Below, one piece after another: positions 1 through 9,711 of a DNA stretch of 64,000 bases. Made by a program: the position numbers and the translations under genes. The notes beneath the pieces were generated by a model, which saw only the letters and a list, made by a program, of their open reading frames with translations, ran no database searches and had not been told where the DNA came from. How positions within the stretch are numbered: the first letter of the stretch is position 1; each line of letters begins with the position of its first letter. Source of the stretch: NORP294 sp047627915 (GTDB lineage Bacteria; Bacteroidota; Bacteroidia; Flavobacteriales_E; Vicingaceae); the NCBI GenBank assembly GCA_047627915.1, contig JBLHTZ010000008.1:1-64000 (forward strand), written 5' to 3'.

Positions 1-618
1 ACTCCAAAGCGCGCCTTGATTTTTTCCAATATTATAAACAACCTCTTGCTCTGAGGGAGTATCATCTGAAAATGTTCGCACAGTATCACAAAATGTATGC
101 ACCTCTGTTTTTAGAAAAAATCGTTGACCTGCATTTATGTTTGCATTGGCAGGAGAATGGAACTCTCTTCCGATGTAGCTAAACCCTCCGGGTGCTTGTT
201 CCCCGAAAATAATTTTATACCGTTTATTAGCATCTAACAACACAGGAGTTTTATTTAAATAATAACCTCCATCAGTAACTACTTCATTATTTTGAATACA
301 AATGTTATTCAGCGTAGGTATCCTTCTAATGCTATCTAAAGTGACTATTTGGGCTACCCAGGTGTTTGGATTTTTTGAGGTAATATCTACGACAAAGACA
401 TCTGTAACTGGCGGTAATGGATCTCCTGTGCCCACCGGGGCGTCTCTAAAGAACCTCAGGGTAACTTCATACGGCAACTGGTCATTGCAGGTTTCACTAC
501 CATTTCCAATGTATTTCGCATATATTTCGCCTCCAGCAAAAATAGCTTGAGCTGAAACATTTGTTGCTAAAAATGTACAACTAATAAAAACAAAAAGCCC
601 AACAATGTACTTTCTCAT
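1..618 (-). CDS. Secreted surface-type protein, N-terminal part (runs off the window)
   Basis: An open frame starts at the ATG at 618 on the minus strand and stays open to base 1, so only the first 206 residues are seen. The start MRKYIVGLFVFISCTF and a following NVSAQA site form a signal peptide. Right after it comes AGGEIYAKYIGNGS, then LPYEVTLRFFRDAP. This GGEI/YxVxLRxxRD pattern is typical of the N-terminus of very large Bacteroidota surface proteins that often carry a gliding-motility-type or T9SS C-terminal domain. That C-terminus would lie outside the window, so export route and function are inferred. No enzyme motif is visible. The start is firm because it gives a complete signal peptide. 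Confidence 0.75.
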   Translation of the reverse strand, partial: MRKYIVGLFVFISCTFLATNVSAQAIFAGGEIYAKYIGNGSETCNDQLPYEVTLRFFRDAPVGTGDPLPPVTDVFVVDITSKNPNTWVAQIVTLDSIRRIPTLNNICIQNNEVVTDGGYYLNKTPVLLDANKRYKIIFGEQAPGGFSYIGREFHSPANANINAGQRFFLKTEVHTFCDTVRTFSDDTPSEQEVVYNIGKNQGALWS

Positions 619-805
619 AGAATAAAGTTTAATTCAAAATGCCTTAAAAATAAAAAGACGAAACGTAAAGTAACAGAAATTTCCACTTCTATACAATAGT
701 CTTTCGCTAAGAGTAATCAGACGCAAATAAAAAGAATAGCGTTGCATGAATTTAGAATGTTTCGGAGAATATATTAAAGTAATTTCGTACCACATAAATT
801 GAGAC

Positions 806-2602
806 ATGGAATTGATCAGAAATTTTTGCATTATTGCGCACATTGACCACGGGAAAAGCACCCTAGCAGACAGACTTTTAGAAGCCACCAACACAATAAC
901 ATCAAGGGAGTTGCAAAACCAGACCTTAGATGATATGGACTTGGAAAGAGAACGGGGAATTACCATAAAAAGTCACGCGATACAAATGAATTATGTTCAT
1001 GAAGGAACGACATACATCCTCAATTTAATTGACACTCCCGGTCACGTTGATTTCTCGTATGAAGTTTCCAGATCAATTGCAGCTTGCGAAGGAGCTCTGC
1101 TAATTGTTGATGCAGCTCAAGGAATTCAAGCACAAACCATTTCCAATCTCTATTTAGCGCTAGAACATGACCTAGAAATTATTCCCATTTTAAATAAAAT
1201 AGATCTACCTTCAGCAATGCCCGAAGAGGTGAAAGATCAAATTGTAGACTTAATTGGTTGCGATCGAGAGGATATATTAAGTGCGAGCGGAAAAACTGGA
1301 CAAGGAATTGACGAAATGTTAGAGGCGATTATCAAAAGAATTCCGGCACCTGTTGGAGACCCTAATTCTCCACTACAAGCTTTAATTTTCGACTCTGTAT
1401 ATGACTCATATAGGGGAATTTTAGCCTATTTCAAAATCCTAAATGGCGAACTAAAAAAAGGGGCAAAAGTTAAATTTGTAAACACCGGCAGTGAATACGG
1501 AGCTGATGAAATTGGAGTGCTAAAACTAAAAAAGGAGCCAAGGCAAATTGTAAGAACTGGGGACGTAGGTTACATTGTTTCAGGTATTAAAAACGCAAGT
1601 GAAGTAAAAGTTGGAGACACTATAACTACTGTTGACAAACCTTGCACAACTGCGATTCAAGGTTTCGAAGATGTAAAACCCATGGTATTTGCAGGAATTT
1701 ACCCTGTTGATACGGATGAATATGAAGAATTACGTGACGCGATGGAAAAGTTGCAATTAAATGATGCTTCATTGACCTTTGAACCAGAGTCTTCAGCGGC
1801 GTTAGGCTTTGGATTCCGATGTGGCTTTTTAGGAATGCTACACATGGAAATAATTCAAGAAAGGTTAGAACGAGAGTTTGACATGACTGTAATTACCACC
1901 GTGCCAAACGTTTCTTACCATGCATTTCTAAACAAAAAACCTGATGAGTTGGTTCTGATCAACAACCCTTCAGACCTGCCTGAAGTTACCTTGTTAAACA
2001 GAGTCGAAGAACCTTATATTAAAGCTCAGATTATAACTAAATCTGATTTTGTTGGCGCTATTATGACTCTTTGTATTAGTAAAAGAGGAGACCTCCAAAA
2101 TCAGGTTTATTTAACTACCGATCGCGTAGAATTAACCTTTCACATCCCTTTAGCTGAAATTGTTTTTGATTTCTATGACCGGTTGAAAACAATTTCAAGA
2201 GGTTATGCTTCGTTTGACTACTTTCCAATTGGTTACCAAGAATCTAAATTGGTTAAAATGGACTTACTTCTTAATGGAGACCAAGTAGATGCCCTTTCAG
2301 CGCTAATTCACAAAGACAAAGCCTACGATTTGGGCAAAAGAATTTGCCTAAAATTGAGAGAATTAATTCCAAGACAACAATTTGATATTGCAATTCAAGC
2401 AGCTATAGGAGCAAAAATAATTTCTCGAGAAACGGTTAAAGCACTTCGAAAAGATGTAACTGCAAAATGTTATGGAGGTGATATTTCTAGAAAGCGAAAA
2501 TTATTGGAAAAACAAAAGAAAGGAAAGAAGAAGATGCGTCAAATTGGGAATGTGGAAGTACCACAAAGTGCATTCTTAGCAGTACTAAAGTTGGACGATT
2601 AA
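806..2602 (+). CDS. lepA: Elongation factor 4 (LepA), ribosome back-translocating GTPase
   Basis: LepA is a ribosome-binding translational GTPase. It acts on stalled or misassembled elongation and initiation complexes in the cytoplasm. The 598-residue length is normal for the family. GTPase motifs are intact: AHIDHGKST (residues 11-19), ERGITIK (49-55), DTPGH (76-80) and NKID (130-133). The family-specific C-terminal domain is present, ending in RKRKLLEKQKKGKKKMRQIG and QSAFLAVLK. The start MELIRNFCIIAHIDHGKST matches LepA proteins. A TAATTTCG sequence 17-24 bases upstream of the ATG is a possible -7 promoter element. The gene is single and divergent from the surface-protein gene at 618. Confidence 0.97.
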   Translation: MELIRNFCIIAHIDHGKSTLADRLLEATNTITSRELQNQTLDDMDLERERGITIKSHAIQMNYVHEGTTYILNLIDTPGHVDFSYEVSRSIAACEGALLIVDAAQGIQAQTISNLYLALEHDLEIIPILNKIDLPSAMPEEVKDQIVDLIGCDREDILSASGKTGQGIDEMLEAIIKRIPAPVGDPNSPLQALIFDSVYDSYRGILAYFKILNGELKKGAKVKFVNTGSEYGADEIGVLKLKKEPRQIVRTGDVGYIVSGIKNASEVKVGDTITTVDKPCTTAIQGFEDVKPMVFAGIYPVDTDEYEELRDAMEKLQLNDASLTFEPESSAALGFGFRCGFLGMLHMEIIQERLEREFDMTVITTVPNVSYHAFLNKKPDELVLINNPSDLPEVTLLNRVEEPYIKAQIITKSDFVGAIMTLCISKRGDLQNQVYLTTDRVELTFHIPLAEIVFDFYDRLKTISRGYASFDYFPIGYQESKLVKMDLLLNGDQVDALSALIHKDKAYDLGKRICLKLRELIPRQQFDIAIQAAIGAKIISRETVKALRKDVTAKCYGGDISRKRKLLEKQKKGKKKMRQIGNVEVPQSAFLAVLKLDD

Positions 2603-2618
2603 TGGTTTTTAGCGAGGC

Positions 2619-2987
2619 CTATTTTTTATTAGTTGGCTCTTCAACTTTTTTCTCTTGAATTTTAGCCGACATAGTGCTCAAATTAGTAATTACTTTTTCA
2701 AATATTTTTTCAAACTCTTGTGGCTTATTTGAATAGTAAGTGAAGTTGCTGTCAAAAATAGCTTTAGTTATTTCGTGTTTTCTAAATACTGCAACATACA
2801 CAGAATCATTATAAATTAAGCTGTCTTTGGTGCGATTATAACCAAGCCTAACAATTGCTTCGGCTGTTTCAAAATCTGTTAACACTTTAACAAACTTATC
2901 TTGTTCTAATAAGTAATCAGGACTTTTCTTCTCTTTGTTACAAGATATAATTGAAATAAATAAGAGACCTAAGAAGATATGTTTCAT
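2619..2987 (-). CDS. DUF4296-type lipoprotein
   Basis: A 122-residue protein with a lipoprotein signal: hydrophobic helix, then IISC with the acylated cysteine at residue 16. The remainder fits the Bacteroidota DUF4296 family, with FETAEAIVRLGYNRTKD followed by a VAVFRKHEITKAIFDSNFTYY segment and a helical lysine-rich end. Its function is not known. It is the last gene of the operon starting at pdxJ. Its ATG overlaps the pyrC stop as ATGA (2984-2987), so the two are probably translationally coupled. It is probably tethered to the inner leaflet of the outer membrane. Confidence 0.85.
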   Translation of the reverse strand: MKHIFLGLLFISIISCNKEKKSPDYLLEQDKFVKVLTDFETAEAIVRLGYNRTKDSLIYNDSVYVAVFRKHEITKAIFDSNFTYYSNKPQEFEKIFEKVITNLSTMSAKIQEKKVEEPTNKK

Positions 2988-4330
2988 GCACTAAATTTCA
3001 ATCGATGCCCTTTTTTAGACTCGTCAAAAACACCTTGATCAAAGGCCAAGTGCCCACTTACAAAGGTCTTTTGGATATTAGCTTGAAACCGCTGACCTTC
3101 AAAAGGAGACCATCCGCATTTATAAAGTAAACTTTGAGGGGTGACAATACTTGGTTGATTCAAATCTACCAATACAAGATCAGCATAATACCCTTCTCTA
3201 ATAAAACCTCGCTCTTTTATTCTAAATAACCTAGCCAATGAATGACTGGTTTTCTCGACAATTTTTTCTAAATTAAAAACACCCTGGTTATACATCTCAA
3301 ATAAGGCGGGTAATGCATGTTGAACCAAAGGTCCTCCACTAGGCGCCATACCATATTTATTTGCTTTTTCTTCTTTTGTGTGTGGCGCGTGATCGGTTGC
3401 AATTACATCGATAACGTTATCGTTCACAGCCTTTCTTATTGCATCTCTATCTGATTGAAATTTTACTGCAGGATTCCACTTAATTAGAGTTCCGAATTTT
3501 TCATAATCTACATCAGTAAACCAAAGGTGATGAATACATGCTTCGGCTGTTATTCTCTTTTCTTCTAAATCAATCTTATTTGTAAAAAGCTCCAATTCCT
3601 TTGCTGTAGAAATGTGCAAAATATGCAACCTTGTGTTGTGCTTTTTTGCTAACTCTACTGCTTTTGAAGATGACCTGTAACAGGCCAACTCATCTCTAAT
3701 AATTGGATGTTCTGCAATAGGAATGTCTTCTCCAAACTTTTCTATCGCCTTTGCCATATTTGCCCTGACCGTTGCTTCGTCTTCGCAATGAGTGGCGATT
3801 AGCATGGGGCAATTCCGAAATAAATTATCTAAAACTACCTCCGAGTCAACCAACATATTACCAGTTGAAGAGCCCATGAATACCTTAACACCGCACACTT
3901 CTTCGGCATTTGTTTTTAATACCTCTTCTAAATTATCATTAGAAGCGCCCATAAAAAAAGAATAATTTGCTAAAGCTTTACTTGCAGCAATTTGATATTT
4001 ATCTTCTAACAAACCTTGAGTTAAGGTATTTGGAACAGTATTAGGCATTTCCATAAAACTTGTTATCCCTCCTGCAACGGCTGCCTTCGCCTCAGTATAA
4101 ATTTCAGCTTTATGAGTCAGCCCAGGTTCTCTAAAATGAACTTGGTCATCAATCATTCCTGGAATTAAATATAACCCTTGAGCATCTATTACTCTCTCAT
4201 GTTCTTTTGCCTGAAGACCTGTTCTACTAATTTCTGCAATTCTTTCTCCCTCAATTCGAACATCTGCCTCGAATATTTGGTTCTCATTTACTAAAGTCGC
4301 ACCCTTTATTAAAAAAGTTGAATCACTCAT
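2984..4330 (-). CDS. pyrC: Dihydroorotase
   Basis: Dihydroorotase cyclises N-carbamoyl-aspartate to dihydroorotate in pyrimidine synthesis. The 448 residues carry an amidohydrolase-fold signature: DDQVHFREPG (61-70), GVKVFMGSSTGN around the carbamylated-lysine position, ATHCEDEA, RLHILHISTA and IATDHAPHTKEEK. In the usual metal motif HxH the first histidine is replaced (QVH). As I recall this is common in Bacteroidota orthologues and need not mean loss of activity. A related dihydropyrimidinase-type activity cannot be excluded, but motif order favours dihydroorotase. The gene sits one base after the GT2 gene and overlaps the next gene by four bases. Confidence 0.92.
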   Translation of the reverse strand: MSDSTFLIKGATLVNENQIFEADVRIEGERIAEISRTGLQAKEHERVIDAQGLYLIPGMIDDQVHFREPGLTHKAEIYTEAKAAVAGGITSFMEMPNTVPNTLTQGLLEDKYQIAASKALANYSFFMGASNDNLEEVLKTNAEEVCGVKVFMGSSTGNMLVDSEVVLDNLFRNCPMLIATHCEDEATVRANMAKAIEKFGEDIPIAEHPIIRDELACYRSSSKAVELAKKHNTRLHILHISTAKELELFTNKIDLEEKRITAEACIHHLWFTDVDYEKFGTLIKWNPAVKFQSDRDAIRKAVNDNVIDVIATDHAPHTKEEKANKYGMAPSGGPLVQHALPALFEMYNQGVFNLEKIVEKTSHSLARLFRIKERGFIREGYYADLVLVDLNQPSIVTPQSLLYKCGWSPFEGQRFQANIQKTFVSGHLAFDQGVFDESKKGHRLKFSA

Positions 4331-4331
4331 G

Positions 4332-5063
4332 CTAGTTTTTTTGTTTCTGAAAAATACTTGATAATCTTAAATAAATTACACCAAAAAAGGCTTCCTTAAA
4401 AATCCCTCCACTCATCTTACTCGTTCCCTCTTGTCTATCGGTAAAAATAATTGGAACCTCAACAACATTAAAACCCAACTTCCATGCGCGAAACTTCATT
4501 TCTATTTGAAACGCATAACCTTTGAATCGGATTTTATCTAAATTAATTGTTTCTAAAACTTTAGCTCGATAACACTTAAAGCCGGCTGTTGTATCTCTAA
4601 ATGGCATCCCGGTAATAAAACGCACATATACAGAAGCATAATAGGACATTAACACCCGACCCATAGGCCAGTTTACAACATTTACTCCCGTTTTGTAGCG
4701 AGAGCCAATGGCAACATCTCCTCCTTCAATTTCACATGCATTAAATAGTTTAATTAAATCATCTGGGTTATGACTAAAATCAGCATCCATTTCGAACAGG
4801 AAGTCGTACTTGTTTTTAATCCCCCATTTAAATCCATGAATGTAAGCTGTACCCAGGCCCAACTTTCCACTCCGTTCTTCTATATGCAACATCCCTGAAT
4901 ATTTCGGCTGCAAACTTTTTACTACATCTGCCGTTCCATCAGGAGAGCCATCATCTACCACTAAAATGTGAAAATCCCCTTCTAGGCTAAACACTTTAGC
5001 AATAATTTTTTGAATGTTCTCCAACTCGTTGTAGGTTGGAATGATGACTAATTTTGATGACAT
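4332..5063 (-). CDS. GT2 glycosyltransferase, polyprenol-phosphate mannose/glucose synthase type
   Basis: A 243-residue family 2 glycosyltransferase of the dolichol/polyprenol-phosphate mannosyltransferase (DPM1) type. It transfers a sugar from a nucleotide donor to a lipid phosphate at the cytoplasmic face. Visible motifs are IIPTYNELENI (7-17), VVDDGSPDGTAD (35-46), EMDADFSHNP with the metal-binding DxD (93-95), and TAGFKCYR. There are no C-terminal membrane helices, as in single-domain DPM1. The sugar and acceptor cannot be read from sequence. Being in an operon with pyrC and pdxJ says little about its pathway. Confidence 0.9.
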   Translation of the reverse strand: MSSKLVIIPTYNELENIQKIIAKVFSLEGDFHILVVDDGSPDGTADVVKSLQPKYSGMLHIEERSGKLGLGTAYIHGFKWGIKNKYDFLFEMDADFSHNPDDLIKLFNACEIEGGDVAIGSRYKTGVNVVNWPMGRVLMSYYASVYVRFITGMPFRDTTAGFKCYRAKVLETINLDKIRFKGYAFQIEMKFRAWKLGFNVVEVPIIFTDRQEGTSKMSGGIFKEAFFGVIYLRLSSIFQKQKN

Positions 5064-5151
5064 GCTTTTATAAAAAAGTAAAAATAGTTAAAGGTGCATA
5101 GATTTCAATGGCTGATTTACATAAGAATTCCGAAAAGATGTTAAAGAGTCC

Positions 5152-5916
5152 TTACGATTTTAAGAAGTTCATGACAATTTCTGAGAACTCATCCATCTTT
5201 TCTGCATGCACCCAATGTCCTGCACCCGGAATACTTTCTAATTCGTAGTTTGGAAATTTAGATTTAATATTTGAGCCATATTCCGGCAAAATATAGTCTG
5301 AATTTGCTCCTGCAATGAATAGTGTTTCTTTTTCGAAAGCTCCATCCATAATCGCATACTCACTAATTGGCAAAATCTGATCTGCTAAAACTTCCAAATT
5401 AAAGCGCCAAGCTAGTTTATCTTTATTTTCCCAATACAAATTCTTAAGCAAGAATTGTCTTGTTCCGAAATCCTTAATGTGTTGACTTAAAAAACTCTCC
5501 GCTTCTTTTCTGCTGGAAATATCCGATAGTGGCACACTTCTCAATGCCTCAATAATTGTGTGGTGATGAACATTGTAACTAACAGGGGCTATATCTACAA
5601 CAATTAATTTTTCAATCATTTCCGGATATTTCATCGAGAACTCCATCACCGTTTTGCCACCCATTGAATGCCCTAATAGGATTGCACTTTTTAGCTCTAA
5701 TTGATCCATTAGTTCCTTTAAATCCTCTGCCATTAGTGGATACGAAAATTCCTCTGAGTGTGGCGATTGCCCATGATTTCTTTGATCAACTAAATAAACT
5801 TCAAAATCATTTGACCATTTTTTTGCTAACGTCATCCAGTTATCCAATGAGCCAAAGAGTCCATGTAACACCAGTAGCGGCTGACCTGTTCCTAATTTCT
5901 TATAATGTAGTTTCAT
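5152..5916 (-). CDS. Alpha/beta hydrolase (YbfF-like esterase)
   Basis: A 254-residue cytoplasmic alpha/beta-hydrolase with no signal peptide. The oxyanion-loop motif HGLFGSLDNW (18-27), DQRNHGQSPHS (44-54), nucleophile elbow GHSMGG with Ser84, and a late GAGHWVHAE histidine complete a catalytic triad. The RNHGxS and GxxDNW signatures fit the YbfF/ABHD11 esterase group, which hydrolyses short acyl esters or thioesters. The physiological substrate is unknown. It lies 3 bases downstream of pdxJ, so co-transcription is likely. About 88 bases separate it from the next operon gene. Confidence 0.88.
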   Translation of the reverse strand: MKLHYKKLGTGQPLLVLHGLFGSLDNWMTLAKKWSNDFEVYLVDQRNHGQSPHSEEFSYPLMAEDLKELMDQLELKSAILLGHSMGGKTVMEFSMKYPEMIEKLIVVDIAPVSYNVHHHTIIEALRSVPLSDISSRKEAESFLSQHIKDFGTRQFLLKNLYWENKDKLAWRFNLEVLADQILPISEYAIMDGAFEKETLFIAGANSDYILPEYGSNIKSKFPNYELESIPGAGHWVHAEKMDEFSEIVMNFLKS

Positions 5917-5919
5917 CTT

Positions 5920-6633
5920 TTATTGCATCGCTTTTAAATAGGTATGAATCGTTTTTTCTAGTCCCCAATAAAGAGCTTCAGAAATTAATGCATGTCCAAT
6001 CGAAACTTCCAACAATTGTGGAATTTGATTCTTGAAATATGCAAGGTTCTCAGAATCTAAATCATGACCGGCATTGATCCCTATATTAAATTCAGTAACT
6101 TTTTCTGAAGCAACCACATAATCTTTTATAGCTTTTTCAGGATTTACTTTAAAATTCGCAGCATATGGCCCAGTATAGAATTCAATTCTATCGGCAAGAA
6201 TATTCGGTAAAAAGTTAATTTGTTCCAGGTCCGTCTCCATAAATAAAGATGTACGTATACCTGCCTGTTTAAATTGATTCAAAACCTTGTTCAAAAAATC
6301 TTTCTGCTCTGTAACTTTCCAACCCGCATTTGAAGTCAAGACTCCAGGTGGATCAGGCACCAAAGTAACTTGCTCTGGCTTAACCTCTAGCACTAAATCG
6401 ACGAACTTTTGATTGGGATACCCTTCTATATTAAATTCAGTAGTTACAACTTTTTTCAAATCATAAACGTCTTTATAACGAATGTGTCGTTCATCGGGCC
6501 GAGGATGAATTGTAATGCCTTGGGCACCAAATTTCTCGCAATCTAAGGCAACCTTTACTAAGTTCGGAACATCTCCTCCTCGGGCATTCCTTAGTGTTGC
6601 TATTTTATTGATGTTTACGCTTAATCTAGTCAT
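5920..6633 (-). CDS. pdxJ: Pyridoxine 5'-phosphate synthase
   Basis: PdxJ condenses 1-deoxyxylulose 5-phosphate with 3-amino-2-oxopropyl phosphate in the DXP-dependent route to vitamin B6. The 237-residue TIM-barrel protein shows VNINKIATLRNARGG at the N-terminus, ITIHPRPDERHI, VTLVPDPPG, EFYTGPYA, GINAGHDL and EVSIGHALI. Length and motifs are complete. It is the first gene of the minus operon and diverges from the CBS-domain gene at 6707, with about 70 bases between them for two promoters. No clear -7 element was picked out there. Confidence 0.96.
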   Translation of the reverse strand: MTRLSVNINKIATLRNARGGDVPNLVKVALDCEKFGAQGITIHPRPDERHIRYKDVYDLKKVVTTEFNIEGYPNQKFVDLVLEVKPEQVTLVPDPPGVLTSNAGWKVTEQKDFLNKVLNQFKQAGIRTSLFMETDLEQINFLPNILADRIEFYTGPYAANFKVNPEKAIKDYVVASEKVTEFNIGINAGHDLDSENLAYFKNQIPQLLEVSIGHALISEALYWGLEKTIHTYLKAMQ

Positions 6634-6706
6634 GAATAATTCAGTAATATTGTGTAACGACGCTCAAAATTAGTTTTAATAGATAACATACAAAGCAGGA
6701 CGTAAA

Positions 6707-7369
6707 ATGTTGGCAAGAGAATTAATTAGTGATGAAATACCAGCTTTAAAAACCTCTGATACGGGAAAGAAGGCATTAGACCTAATGGAGGAGTATAAAC
6801 TGACAGAACTTCCTATTGTCAACAATACCGAGTTTTTAGGTTTAATTACAGAGAGCGATATTTTGGATTTAAATGATCCGGATGCACCTATTGGCAATCA
6901 CAACCTTTCATTGGAAAAACCTGCTGTTAATGCCTACGAGCATATTTATGAAGTTCTTGCTAAAATTTCGACGCTCAAGCTCAGTTTGATTCCAATATTA
7001 GACGATGACAATACTTTTTTGGGTGTTATTTCTCTTCCCATTTTAGTTCAAAGCATTTGCAACTTGGCAGCAATAAAAGACTTGGGTGGGATTTTACAGC
7101 TAGAAGTTAACGTAAATGACTATTCCCTTTCAGAAATTTCTTCCATTGTAGAAAGTAATGGAGCCAAAATTTTAAGTTCCTACATTCATACTCATGCCGA
7201 CTCCACTAAAATGGATGTGACAATAAAAGTCAACAAGACTGATTTGTCTCCAATTATTCAAACATTTGAACGCTACAATTACACCATTGCTGCATCTTTT
7301 CACAAAAGTGAAATGCAAGATGAATTAAAAAAGCGATACAATGAATTTATCAATTACTTGAACATCTAA
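6707..7369 (+). CDS. CBS-domain protein
   Basis: A 220-residue cytoplasmic protein. The first 120 residues hold two CBS repeats: one around LISDEIPALKTSDTGKKALD to ELPIVNNTEFLGLITESDIL, and a second ending LIPILDDDNTFLGVISLP. The C-terminal 100 residues look ACT-like (GGILQLEVNVNDYSLSEISS). CBS pairs usually bind adenine nucleotides or S-adenosylmethionine and regulate attached or partner proteins. No effector domain is seen. It heads the envelope operon and lies 8 bases before the POTRA/barrel gene. A CBS gene just upstream of nadK is, as I recall, a common Bacteroidota arrangement. Target unknown. Confidence 0.85.
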   Translation: MLARELISDEIPALKTSDTGKKALDLMEEYKLTELPIVNNTEFLGLITESDILDLNDPDAPIGNHNLSLEKPAVNAYEHIYEVLAKISTLKLSLIPILDDDNTFLGVISLPILVQSICNLAAIKDLGGILQLEVNVNDYSLSEISSIVESNGAKILSSYIHTHADSTKMDVTIKVNKTDLSPIIQTFERYNYTIAASFHKSEMQDELKKRYNEFINYLNI

Positions 7370-7377
7370 ACCATCAG

Positions 7378-8802
7378 ATGTTTCGTTTTAGCCTATTCGC
7401 TTTTTTTATCGCACTTAATTTGAATTTGTTTTCGCAAGCTTTTCAAATTGATACGTTCAGACAGTCAAGTGCATTTCAAAAAACGAATTTAAAAATCATC
7501 AACAGTATTATAGTTATTGGAAACAAGACGACCAAAGAAAAAATCATACTGCGTGAGTTAGAATTCCGCATAGGTGATAGCCTTACGAATCAAGGTTTAA
7601 CTGAAGCAATTTCTCAATCAAAAAAAAACTTACTGAATACCTCGTTATTCAATTTTGCGAACTTAAATGTAGCGCTAACAGACAGCGTTAATGCAAGCAT
7701 CATTATTCAAGTAACAGAAAGATGGTACATTTTTCCTCTACCTATTTTTGAAATAGACGACAATAATTTTAATACATGGTGGCGAACCAAAGACCTCTCA
7801 AGAATAAACTATGGAATGTACCTTACCCATTATAACTTTAGAGGTAGAAAAGAAAAATTAATATTAACTGCCAAATATGGATTTACAGAAAGGTATCAAA
7901 TACGTTACGAAATCCCGTATTTAACACGTTCACAAAAACTTGGGTTAAACATAGATGTATCTTACAACAGAAGAGACGAAATTGCATACAACTCTTTAAA
8001 TAATGAACGCCTGCAGTACAAGGATGCAGATAATGATGCCCTCCGAAATTTATCCAACTCAATCACGTTAACGTACCGCAATAAAATATTCAAAACCCAT
8101 TCTTTCACTGTTAACTATAGCCATAATGAAGTTACTGACTCCGTTGTTCGATTAAATGAAAATTTCTTGTTAAACAATAAAAATCGACTGGACTATTTTA
8201 GATTAAGTTATCAGCTGGCTAGTGACAAAAGAGATTCTAGAAACTACCCCTTAAAAGGAAGTTTTTGGAAGGCTTCTATTACCCAATACGGCTTAGGAGT
8301 TTTCTCAGATTTAAGTTTATTGAACTTGAACATTGAAGCAAAAAAGTTTATTGAGATAAAGCCAAGATTGTATTTAGCTGGGAGCGTAAGAGCATTACTT
8401 ACACCCAACACTGATCAACCTTATTTACTCCGAAACGGACTAGGATACAGCTCTTTTGGGATAAGATCTTACGAATATTATGTAATTGATGGACAAAACA
8501 TTGGCTTAGGAAGACTGCAGCTTCGCTATCAAATTGTAAAGCCTAGATCAATGATGTTAACCGGAATTTCAGAGCGCTTTGGTAAATTTCATTATGCATT
8601 TTATCTGGGAGTATTTAGTGACTTTGCCTACGTAGACGATCAATCAGGCTATCCCATGAACAACCTTGCCAATGAGTTGCAGTTTGGGCATGGTTTAGGT
8701 CTTGACTTTGTGAGTTACTACGATATTGTAATTCGAGCAGAATATTCTTTCAATAAATTTGGAGAGAGCGGATTATTTCTCCATTTTGTAGCACCAATTT
8801 AA
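7378..8802 (+). CDS. POTRA/BamA-like outer-membrane protein
   Basis: A 474-residue outer-membrane protein with a signal peptide (FSLFAFFIALNLNLFSQA). One POTRA-type module follows at about 38-115 (NSIIVIGNKTTKEKIILREL, then NLNVALTDSVNASIIIQVTERW). The rest is a beta barrel of the Omp85/surface-antigen superfamily, with DSRNYPLKGSFWKASI strand repeats and a C-terminal strand ending FLHFVAP. It is much shorter than BamA (844 residues, same operon) and has one POTRA instead of five. Role in protein or lipid insertion is inferred. It follows the CBS gene by 8 bases and precedes nadK by 7. Confidence 0.82.
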   Translation: MFRFSLFAFFIALNLNLFSQAFQIDTFRQSSAFQKTNLKIINSIIVIGNKTTKEKIILRELEFRIGDSLTNQGLTEAISQSKKNLLNTSLFNFANLNVALTDSVNASIIIQVTERWYIFPLPIFEIDDNNFNTWWRTKDLSRINYGMYLTHYNFRGRKEKLILTAKYGFTERYQIRYEIPYLTRSQKLGLNIDVSYNRRDEIAYNSLNNERLQYKDADNDALRNLSNSITLTYRNKIFKTHSFTVNYSHNEVTDSVVRLNENFLLNNKNRLDYFRLSYQLASDKRDSRNYPLKGSFWKASITQYGLGVFSDLSLLNLNIEAKKFIEIKPRLYLAGSVRALLTPNTDQPYLLRNGLGYSSFGIRSYEYYVIDGQNIGLGRLQLRYQIVKPRSMMLTGISERFGKFHYAFYLGVFSDFAYVDDQSGYPMNNLANELQFGHGLGLDFVSYYDIVIRAEYSFNKFGESGLFLHFVAPI

Positions 8803-8809
8803 CTAAACG

Positions 8810-9697
8810 ATGAAAATAGCACTTTCCGGCAAAAAGCTAGAAACTAAAGATGTTTCGAACATTCAAGTATTATTTGAATTACTTGATCAAAACGAGGTGC
8901 AATACATTATTCACCGGCAATTAAAACCAAGCATTGAAAAGCACCATCTTATCAATTCAAAATCCATTAACTACTTCGAATCATACGATGATTTAAAAAC
9001 TGACCAAATCTCTTTTATGCTGAGTATTGGAGGTGATGGCACTTTCTTGGATACTATTCTCCTTGTAAGGGACCTGAAAATACCAATTCTAGGGATAAAT
9101 ACAGGAAGATTAGGCTTTTTATCAAACACACCAACATCTGAAATTGAATCAGCTGTAAACGATATAATAAGTGGTAACTATTCCACCCAAGAACGTTCAT
9201 TGTTAAGGTTAGAAAGCAGCAAAAATCACTTTGGAAATGACAATCATGCGTTAAATGAGATTAGTATTTTAAAAAGTGACAGCTCTTCCATGATTACAAT
9301 TCACGCTGAGTTAAATGGGACACATTTAAATTCGTACTGGACAGATGGACTTATCATATCAACTGCCACAGGCTCTACGGCTTACTCTTTAAGTTGTGGA
9401 GGACCAATAATGATGCCTGGATCGGGCAATTTCGTTATAACACCTATTGCTCCTCACAATTTAAACGTTCGCCCAATTGTGATTGACGACGATGCCGTTT
9501 TGAAAATTGTGGTGGAAAGCAGGGCAGAGAAGAATCTTGTAGCCATGGATTCAAGATCAGAAGAATTGAGAAATGGTGAAGTATTAACCATCCAAAAAGC
9601 AAATTACAAAATTTCTGTGGTGCAGCTTCAAAACCAAAGCTTTGTGAATAGTTTAAGAAATAAATTAAATTGGGGCCTAGATCACAGAAATAGCTAG
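8810..9697 (+). CDS. nadK: NAD kinase
   Basis: NAD kinase phosphorylates NAD to NADP in the cytosol. The 295-residue protein has the GGDGT motif (74-78, in LSIGGDGTFLDT), NTGRLGFLS, NEISILK, and the long signature DGLIISTATGSTAYSLSCGG that binds NAD. The length is typical. It is embedded in the plus-strand envelope operon, 7 bases after the POTRA gene. A separate promoter begins about 15 bases after its end for the following barrel gene. Confidence 0.97.
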   Translation: MKIALSGKKLETKDVSNIQVLFELLDQNEVQYIIHRQLKPSIEKHHLINSKSINYFESYDDLKTDQISFMLSIGGDGTFLDTILLVRDLKIPILGINTGRLGFLSNTPTSEIESAVNDIISGNYSTQERSLLRLESSKNHFGNDNHALNEISILKSDSSSMITIHAELNGTHLNSYWTDGLIISTATGSTAYSLSCGGPIMMPGSGNFVITPIAPHNLNVRPIVIDDDAVLKIVVESRAEKNLVAMDSRSEELRNGEVLTIQKANYKISVVQLQNQSFVNSLRNKLNWGLDHRNS

Positions 9698-9711
9698 TTT
9701 ATTGGAATCAA

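Noticed and set aside
634..966. Minus-strand open frame over the lepA start
   Set aside because: It overlaps the certain lepA coding sequence and shows no signal, domain or start context; a shadow frame.
3880..4330. Pyrimidine enzyme gene as inactive dihydroorotase because of the QVH motif
   Set aside because: The remaining metal-site motifs are intact and, from memory, the DDQVHF variant is usual in this phylum.
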